Under the pieces are notes generated by a model. The model saw only the letters and a program-made list of their open reading frames with translations, searched no databases and was not told the DNA's origin. Source: Spirochaeta sp. (GTDB lineage Bacteria > Spirochaetota > Spirochaetia > DSM-2461). From it: 6,019 nucleotides of DNA. The translations under genes and the position numbers were made by a program. Shown in pieces: positions 1 through 4,296 of the stretch; the first letter of the stretch is position 1, and every line of letters begins with the position of its first letter. The stretch is from positions 1 to 6,019 of the forward strand of contig DAOVYP010000152.1 of NCBI GenBank assembly GCA_030635565.1, written 5' to 3'.

Positions 1-616
1 AAGCAATCCAGAAACTCTCTTCACTCCAGGCGAGCCATCCTACGGCGATACCGAATGGAATGGTACCGAAGGTCACCAATCCTCCGAATGGCAGGTGTAT
101 GATGATATAGAGAGTCTGTATGACGGCAATGGCCGGCAGCATCCCGAGGTCTCTCAGACTGAACAACAGATATCCCCGGAACATGGTTTCATATGCCGAC
201 AGGTAGAGTACCCATGTTATCAGGTTGACGGCGATTTCCCGGTAACCCCAATGGCTGATGCGCATTTGAGGATATTTTTTCGTGAATTCCCTCTTGTTCG
301 GATTGATGAGAATCAAGGTTGCGGCCACAGCTCCGACTCCTGCGCCTGACAGAAGCTCCCGGCCGGTCGGCAGAAGAACGACACCCCAATGTGCATTCGG
401 TTCATTAAACACTACCGGCATGAGAATCCACGGGATCAGTCCCAGCGCGAAGAACACAAAGAGCCTGGCTGATGCAATACGGATAAGTTCTCCCCGGTCG
501 CGGCCGTATTTACTGCGGATGGTTTCGACTCGTCCGGGAGAATCGAAGGTATAAACGTAATACATGGAGTAAACTATTCCGAAATAGATCCAGATAACGG
601 CTGTTGATGAACTCAT
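1..616 (-). CDS. CPBP (CAAX/Abi-type) intramembrane metalloprotease-like protein, partial at its C-terminal side
   Basis: Reading the minus strand from the ATG at 616-614 gives 205 residues with no stop before the window edge, so the C-terminus is missing. Hydrophobic segments lie near residues 7-23, 50-70, 86-104, 124-142 and 150-175, as expected for a polytopic membrane protein. Two family signatures are recognisable. Residues 142-148, YETMFRG, match the EExxxRG motif of CPBP proteases, and Y170-x3-H174 matches the F/YxxxH motif. The stretch after it (FGTIPFGIAVGWLAW) resembles the region preceding the third conserved motif, which is off the window. The first Glu of EExxxR, catalytic in characterised Rce1-type members, is Tyr here, so activity is doubtful. 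CPBP proteins process prenylated proteins or peptides, or act in bacteriocin self-protection; the substrate here is unknown. No Shine-Dalgarno precedes the ATG, and a TATAAT lies only 6 nt upstream, so the message may be leaderless. The next in-frame Met is residue 18. The gene is divergent from deoC. Confidence 0.8.
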   Translation of the reverse strand, partial: MSSSTAVIWIYFGIVYSMYYVYTFDSPGRVETIRSKYGRDRGELIRIASARLFVFFALGLIPWILMPVVFNEPNAHWGVVLLPTGRELLSGAGVGAVAATLILINPNKREFTKKYPQMRISHWGYREIAVNLITWVLYLSAYETMFRGYLLFSLRDLGMLPAIAVIQTLYIIIHLPFGGLVTFGTIPFGIAVGWLAWSEESFWIA

Positions 617-622
617 ATGAGT

Positions 623-630
623 ATTATAAT
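623..630. promoter_or_regulatory. Palindromic -10 candidate shared by the divergent CPBP and deoC genes
   Basis: ATTATAAT at 623-630 is its own reverse complement. It contains a perfect TATAAT on the plus strand (625-630, towards deoC) and on the minus strand (628-623, towards the CPBP gene). The -35 boxes are poor. On the plus strand TTGATG (604-609) matches four of six consensus bases but with a 15-nt spacer; on the minus strand no good hexamer sits at 17 nt. A plus-strand start near 637 would give deoC a leader of about 100 nt. A minus-strand start near 616 would coincide with the CPBP start codon. Promoter function is inferred from the hexamers alone. Confidence 0.35.
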
Positions 631-700
631 TCTTAATGCACTTTCCTGCACAAAAACGCCGGAGGGATCAATTTTTCTACCGTCGGCGACCGGCAGGTGA

Positions 701-711
701 TACGGTCCGTA
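701..711. repeat. Perfect odd palindrome upstream of deoC, possible operator
   Basis: TACGGTCCGTA is perfectly symmetrical about its central T and ends 27 bp before the deoC start codon. Its position between a candidate promoter and the Shine-Dalgarno site would suit a repressor half-site pair, but the symmetry stops abruptly at the next base on each side. It may be chance. I do not recognise it as the site of a known deo regulator. Confidence 0.3.
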
Positions 712-728
712 ATCATTGAGAGTTGAAT

Positions 729-733
729 GGGAG
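729..733 (+). promoter_or_regulatory. Shine-Dalgarno site that sets the deoC start
   Basis: GGGAG lies 5 nt before the ATG at 739. An earlier in-frame ATG at 727 has only a weak GAG element ahead of it, and this GGGAG would lie inside its reading frame. The 739 start also begins close to the conserved DeoC N-terminus (helix ending in MIDHSLL), so it is preferred. Confidence 0.65.
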
Positions 734-738
734 AGTCT

Positions 739-1461
739 ATGAAATACAGCTATGAAGACGTCGCTAAGATGATCGATCACTCTCTGCTGAATCCCACCCT
801 GACACCCGATGATCTGGAGAACGGCTGCCGCCTGGCCCTCGCCTACGATGTTGCCAGTGTCTGCATCATGCCATTTGCCGTTACCGGCGCGGCAGCAATA
901 CTGTCGGGAACCGGTGTTGTTGTGGGAACTACTGTCGGTTTTCCCCATGGGTGCAATACCACAACGGCGAAACTGGTGGAAGCCGAGCAGGCCTTGCGGG
1001 ACGGTGCCGGCGAGCTGGATATGGTAATCAATATTTCAATGGCCCTGGCAGGCCGATATGATGAAATCGGTAAAGAGGTGGAAATCATCGCCGCTCTGAC
1101 GCACCGCGGCGGTGCCGGGCTCAAGGTTATTTTTGAGAATTGTTATCAGAGCAGCGATGCGATCAGGAACCTCTGCGGGGTATGCGGTCAGGCCGGAGCC
1201 GATTGGGTGAAAACTTCCACCGGATATGGTGACGGTGGTGCCGTTGATGCCGATCTGAAACTGATGCGCAAGCACTCCCCCGATCATGTCCAGGTGAAAG
1301 CCGCCGGCGGAGTACGCACCCTGGAAAGACTCCTTGAAGTCAGAAAGCTTGGCTGTACACGGGCCGGCGCCACCCGTACTGCAGCCATTCTTGACGATGC
1401 CAGGGCTCGTCTGGGATTGGATCAGATTGACTGGCAGGATATTAATGGTCCTTCCGGGTGA
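739..1461 (+). CDS. deoC: Deoxyribose-phosphate aldolase (DeoC)
   Basis: The product is 240 residues (244 from the alternative ATG at 727). DeoC cleaves 2-deoxy-D-ribose 5-phosphate to glyceraldehyde 3-phosphate and acetaldehyde in the cytoplasm, the last step of deoxynucleoside catabolism; it is a class I aldolase with a TIM-barrel fold. In 240-residue numbering the motifs appear in order: IDHSLL near residue 13, GFPHG near 67, ELDMVINI with the catalytic Asp at about 94, LKVIFE near 128, WVKTSTG with the Schiff-base Lys at 158, and VKAAGGVR with the second active-site Lys at 187. The phosphate-binding end is RAGATRT. All catalytic residues are present, so the enzyme should be active. It stands alone, without deoA, deoB, deoD or cdd in view. 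Its last 20 bp overlap the end of the convergent MATE gene, leaving no room for a terminator between them. Confidence 0.95.
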   Translation: MKYSYEDVAKMIDHSLLNPTLTPDDLENGCRLALAYDVASVCIMPFAVTGAAAILSGTGVVVGTTVGFPHGCNTTTAKLVEAEQALRDGAGELDMVINISMALAGRYDEIGKEVEIIAALTHRGGAGLKVIFENCYQSSDAIRNLCGVCGQAGADWVKTSTGYGDGGAVDADLKLMRKHSPDHVQVKAAGGVRTLERLLEVRKLGCTRAGATRTAAILDDARARLGLDQIDWQDINGPSG

Positions 1462-2815
1462 GGTCATTTATCCATTTACCTGATCTGAAACGCAGAAAGG
1501 TGAAAGTGAACTTGAAAATCTCTTCAATCCCCACCAGGAGATAGACCACCGGCAGGCTGAAGTCAAGGATCAATCCGGCGAAGAACGCCATGGGAACACC
1601 GATACCCCAGACACCAATAAGTTCCGTTATAAAAGAATAGGTAGTATCGCCGCCGCTCCGAAGAATGCCGACAATCATATGAATATTGAATGCCTTGATG
1701 GGGATGAGTATTCCGAGGGCAATGAGGGTGAGGCGGACCAGTGCGATGGTATCCTGTTTCATCTTGAGAAGCAGGACTATTGCCGGGGCCGTAGCGGCCA
1801 TGAGCAGGCCCAGGGCGGCTCCCAGGAGAAGACCCTGGATCAGGAAATGCCGGGCGAACAGATAAGCATCATCTTTCTTCCCCTCCCCGATTTTTTTACC
1901 CACCATGATGGCGGCGGTATTTCCGGTTCCCATGAGGATGACGAAAAACAGGCTCTGTATGGATTCGGTTATATTGGCCGCGGCAACGATATCGGTTCCC
2001 ATTCTGGCGAATACAATCTTGTACATCACCATGCCGAGGGACCATGCGATCTCATTCAGCAGGACAGGTCCCGCGGTCATGAAGAATCTCTTCACAATAA
2101 TCCCGTCGAATCCGAGGTATTCCCTTATTGTTGCCGCCACAGGGAGCCGGCGGGAATAGATCAGGGTCAATACCATGACAAGTTCGATTCCCCGGCTGAT
2201 GAGTGTGGCGATTGCCGCACCCCGGACTCCAAGGGCGGGAAATCCGAGATAGCCGAATATTAGGGCAAAGTTCAATACCGTGTTGAGGCCCATGCTGATT
2301 GCGGTGGCGGCCAGGGGAATCCGGGGTCTTTCAATGGATCGGAGAGCCATTGCGAAGCTCAAGGAAATACCGGAGAAGATATAACTCGGGGCGATGATAC
2401 GAAGGTATTCGACACCCAGTTCCACAACTACGGGATCCGGGGTGAATAGCAGCATCAGCTCATTCGGGAATCACCAGGAGATGAGGGCGAAGGGGACCGC
2501 AAAAATCATGGATCCGACCAGGGACAGTCCGACAACGTGATGAATTCCCTTTTCATCACGGTCTCCCCAGAACTGTGCCACGAATATACCGGTACCGCTG
2601 GTGATGCCGAAAAAGATGAGAAAAACCAGAAAGAACATCTGATTGGCCAATCCCACGGCGGCGACTTCAGATTCACCAAGACGGCCTATCATCATCACAT
2701 CGATGAAGGACAGTCCGTTGGTGAGAAGCATCTGCAGAATAATCGGTAACGCGATACCGATCATGGTTTTTCTGAAGCGGCTGTCGTCAATGTATTCGCG
2801 GAAGTATCGGCGCAT
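1442..2815 (-). pseudogene. MATE-family multidrug/Na+ or H+ antiporter, interrupted by one in-frame TGA
   Basis: The minus strand from the ATG at 2815 encodes a full-length MATE transporter of 457 codons before the final TAA, within the usual 440-460 range, with one interruption: a TGA at 2473-2471 as codon 115, right after ALISW. Reading resumes in the same frame as FPNELMLLF, a normal MATE loop between TM3 and TM4, so this is a point nonsense change and not a frameshift. Before it are TM1 with GLSFIDVMMIGRLG (Asp39 at the conserved cation-coupling site), TM2 and TM3. After it come TM4-TM12, including the second-half signature GTGNTAAIMVGKKIGEG. The ATG at 2455 has no convincing Shine-Dalgarno and would start in the TM3-TM4 loop, so two natural genes are unlikely. 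MATE proteins export cationic drugs or metabolites across the inner membrane. The first ATG also lacks a good Shine-Dalgarno. Sequencing error, true pseudogene and readthrough all remain possible. Confidence 0.85.
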
Positions 2816-2871
2816 GGAATGGCATCATAGCTTCTTAAGCAATTCAGGAACAGATATGTTCACCGGGCATG

Positions 2872-2895
2872 AAAAAAGGCCGCCTTTCGGCGGCC
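2872..2895 (-). terminator. Rho-independent terminator after the lipoprotein gene
   Basis: On the minus strand GGCCGCC, a GAAA loop and GGCGGCC form a perfect 7-bp GC stem (2895-2878), followed at once by six T (2877-2872). It lies 33 bp beyond the lipoprotein stop codon. It separates the lipoprotein transcript from the MATE gene, which starts about 60 bp further on. The GAAA loop is a stabilising GNRA tetraloop. Confidence 0.92.
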
Positions 2896-2928
2896 ATGGG
2901 TTTTCAGTTTTGTGTCAATAAGGCCTTT

Positions 2929-3252
2929 TTACTTGTACCAGCCGTAGTGATTTCCATTGTCCTTTCCATTACCGCTGTTGTTTCCAGGACCCTTGTTTTT
3001 ATTATCGGCAGGGTCGTCAGCATCGGCAGGATCATCAGCAGGATCATCAGAGCCGGCAGGATCGTCGACAGGGTCATCGGCAGGTTGGTCAGTTCCGACA
3101 GGATCGGTTTTTGGTTCAGACTTTATCGGCTCACCGGTTTCTTCACTCATCAGAGAGCTGTTGAAATCAGTGACAGGAGTTACCGGATTGCTGCAGGAAG
3201 CGAAAAATATGGTAATCAGAATAATCAGTATGATAATGCTTGTTTTGGTCAT
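2929..3252 (-). CDS. Small secreted lipoprotein with Asp-Asp-Pro-Ala repeats
   Basis: The product is 107 residues and matches no family I recognise. Residues 1-19 form a lipoprotein signal: a short basic start (MTK), a hydrophobic core, then FASC with the lipidated Cys at 20. Phe at -3 departs from the classical Leu, a relaxation seen in spirochaetes among others. Residues 21-49 are a polar linker. Residues 50-83 are low complexity and strongly acidic, built on DDPA/DDPV units. The tail from 84 to 107 is rich in Asn, Gly and Lys and ends HYGWYK. No folded domain is evident, so the mature protein is probably an extended, disordered chain anchored in a membrane or exposed at the surface; its role is unknown. 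A strong Shine-Dalgarno (GAGGAG) sits 7 nt before the ATG. A sigma-54-type promoter precedes it and an intrinsic terminator follows, making it a well-delimited single-gene transcription unit. Confidence 0.8.
   Translation of the reverse strand: MTKTSIIILIILITIFFASCSNPVTPVTDFNSSLMSEETGEPIKSEPKTDPVGTDQPADDPVDDPAGSDDPADDPADADDPADNKNKGPGNNSGNGKDNGNHYGWYK
3004..3105 (-). repeat. Coding tandem repeat, 12-bp unit for Asp-Asp-Pro-Ala/Val
   Basis: Within the lipoprotein gene a 12-bp unit of pattern GAYGAYCCTGYY occurs five times (core 3007-3078), broken by two 6-bp inserts encoding Gly-Ser and Asp-Ala. Diverged copies (DPVG, DQPAD) extend it upstream to about 3105. The copies differ mostly at third codon positions, so the protein pattern is better kept than the DNA, though copy number could still change by slippage or recombination. 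Confidence 0.85.
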
Positions 3253-3259
3253 CGTGACT

Positions 3260-3265
3260 CTCCTC
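3260..3265 (-). promoter_or_regulatory. Shine-Dalgarno site of the lipoprotein gene
   Basis: GAGGAG reads on the minus strand 7 nt before the ATG at 3252. It is the strongest ribosome-binding site in the window and supports this start. Confidence 0.8.
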
Positions 3266-3282
3266 GATAATGCTGATATACA

Positions 3283-3299
3283 AGCAGATAACGTGCCAA
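3283..3299 (-). promoter_or_regulatory. Sigma-54 (RpoN) -24/-12 promoter for the lipoprotein gene
   Basis: The minus strand reads TTGGCACG, four bases (TTAT), then CTGCT. Against the sigma-54 consensus YTGGCACG-N4-TTGCW, 12 of 13 defined positions match; the only change is C for the first T of the -12 element. The GG (3297-3296) and GC (3285-3284) have the required spacing. Transcription would start near 3272, giving a leader of about 20 nt that contains the GAGGAG site. Such promoters need an ATP-dependent enhancer-binding activator, which is not encoded in this window. Confidence 0.7.
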
Positions 3300-3375
3300 C
3301 TTTGTATTGTAACGAATAACGATTACCTTAAAGCCTTGATACACAGGCAATTAATTCTTTGCATATATTGCTGAA

Positions 3376-3405
3376 ATGCCGGTGAAAGCGAGAACACCCC
3401 GGTAT
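3376..3405. repeat. Imperfect inverted repeat upstream of the sigma-54 promoter
   Basis: ATGCCGGTG (3376-3384) and CACCCCGGTAT (3395-3405) form an inverted repeat with a 10-nt centre, one G/T mismatch and a 2-nt bulge. It lies about 104 to 133 bp upstream of the predicted sigma-54 start, the usual distance for an enhancer-binding activator. It could instead form a weak hairpin in the 3' region of the DUF1349 transcript, but no T-run follows it, so it is not a convincing terminator. Confidence 0.35.
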
Positions 3406-3508
3406 GAGAATAGCATTGCCCTCAGTAAGCTACTTCTATAAATCTATTCCTGGAAAGAATATGGAGTGAGAACTGAATGCATAGTTATGACAATTGCATG
3501 GGGCAGAA

Positions 3509-4114
3509 TTACTTGTCTGTTTCCTTTTCGATGGATAAGTCTGAGAATTCAGCCTGGAATCCTCCTTCTTTGGGAGAGCAGGCATAAATCCCTGCATTCA
3601 GTGGGCGCTGCCGGCTATGAAGATGAGCAATTCGCATCTGAGACCAGATTATTCCATCCAGGGAATTTTCGATTATAAAGTCGTTATCCTTACACTCGAT
3701 GCGATACCACATCTCACTGATATGAAAGTCGATGTCCGACGTGGCCCAGTCTGAGTAACCGAGGTTGGTCATGATGGATCCAAGACGGTTTCTTTCACTA
3801 TCTTCATTCTCAGCGGAGACCTTGATCCAGTTGAGCGCGTCAATTCTGATGAGCATGCCGCACTGGTCGTACTGGCTTTGATAAATATACCGGGTTTTCA
3901 CGGTCATTTTAAAATTGCAGGATATAGAGGTGAGCATGGCATGGCCGTTATCTCTCGAGAATCCGTAATGAGTTCTCTGCCAAAAATCCGTTTCATCGGT
4001 TGTTGTTACGGCGAGCTTACCGTCGTTAAAATTGAACTCGGGTTTGTTTAACCAGAAGAATTTCTCAGGGGTAGTGTTGTTAAAAGGGATAATCATGAGT
4101 CTATTGTACTTCAT
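3509..4114 (-). CDS. DUF1349 domain protein (concanavalin A-like fold)
   Basis: The 201-residue product looks like a complete single-domain DUF1349 protein. Hallmarks I recognise are TDFWQRTHYGFSRDNGH (about residues 42-58), YDQCGMLIRIDALNWIKVSAE (about 82-102; DQ-G-R and NWIK are the core), a GSIMTNLGYSDWA stretch (about 112-124), a sLDGIIWSQMR segment (about 151-161) and AGIYACSPKEGGFQAEF (about 174-190). The family has a lectin-like beta-sandwich related to yeast Ree1 (regulator of enolase). Its biochemical role is not settled, and carbohydrate binding is only suggested by the fold. No signal peptide or membrane segment is seen, so it is probably cytoplasmic. The ATG at 4114 has GGGAG 11 nt upstream, a somewhat long spacing; the next Met (4096) has no Shine-Dalgarno. 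It lies 182 bp downstream of the kinase gene on the same strand, so co-transcription is possible but not shown. Confidence 0.85.
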   Translation of the reverse strand: MKYNRLMIIPFNNTTPEKFFWLNKPEFNFNDGKLAVTTTDETDFWQRTHYGFSRDNGHAMLTSISCNFKMTVKTRYIYQSQYDQCGMLIRIDALNWIKVSAENEDSERNRLGSIMTNLGYSDWATSDIDFHISEMWYRIECKDNDFIIENSLDGIIWSQMRIAHLHSRQRPLNAGIYACSPKEGGFQAEFSDLSIEKETDK

Positions 4115-4296
4115 TTCTTGATTTGCTCCCAGAATTCGTTAAACACCCTTCGTATCCGTGTATCTGGAGTTGTTGAGCATCAGCATCCGGCGGATTTCAG
4201 GGTTTCAGGGTCAGCCGGGGCATGAATGAATTGTGCAGATTCTCTCGAGCCGGGTTTCGAGCCGTTGAGTATGAGAGGGAAGGGTGAGCTCATGAA
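4115..4296. other. 182-bp intergenic region with short direct repeats
   Basis: No gene is seen between the kinase stop and the DUF1349 start. The plus strand carries a perfect 8-bp tandem duplication, TTTCAGGG twice (4195-4210), and TCGAGCCG twice (4245-4252 and 4257-4264). CTCGA/TCGAG (4244-4248 and 4257-4261) can pair around an 8-nt loop, but without a T-run it does not look like a terminator. No convincing promoter was found. Confidence 0.5.

Larger units (their letters stand above)
3253..3508. other. 256-bp intergenic region between the DUF1349 gene and the lipoprotein gene
   Basis: The region holds the lipoprotein Shine-Dalgarno, the sigma-54 promoter and the 3376-3405 inverted repeat. 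Three copies of TAACG (plus strand, at 3289, 3310 and 3317) are spaced 21 and 7 bp. I see no credible gene in either strand and no clear intrinsic terminator for the DUF1349 gene upstream of it. Confidence 0.6.

Noticed and set aside
95..554. Plus-strand open frames at the left end
   Set aside because: They are antisense to the CPBP membrane protein, which is open through all of 1-616 and carries family motifs.
1036..1467. Minus-strand open frame of 143 codons over deoC
   Set aside because: It is antisense to an intact DeoC with all catalytic motifs, and its product has no recognisable features.
1679..2263. Open frame of 194 codons on the plus strand
   Set aside because: It lies wholly antisense to the MATE gene, and its His/Gly/Glu-rich product resembles no family. 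The MATE frame explains the conservation-like patterns.
2471..2473. TGA as selenocysteine or a Trp-recoded genetic code
   Set aside because: MATE transporters are not known selenoproteins, and no SECIS-like stem was recognised after the TGA. Other genes here end at TGA at the expected family length.
1442..2815. Reading the MATE region as two separate genes or a frameshift
   Set aside because: Both halves are in the same frame and are separated only by one TGA and five sense codons. The second ATG has no Shine-Dalgarno and starts inside a loop.
3004..3105. CRISPR-like or intergenic satellite array
   Set aside because: The units are 12 bp, have no spacers and lie in frame inside a coding sequence.
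2869..3319. Plus-strand open frames rich in Ser-Ala-Gly or Arg-Ile repeats
   Set aside because: They are antisense readings of the 12-bp lipoprotein repeat, whose unit length is a multiple of three and so keeps every frame open. The minus-strand frame has the signal peptide, Shine-Dalgarno, promoter and terminator.
3376..3405. Intrinsic terminator for the DUF1349 gene
   Set aside because: The stem has a bulge and a mismatch and is followed by TTTCAGC on the minus strand, not a run of T.
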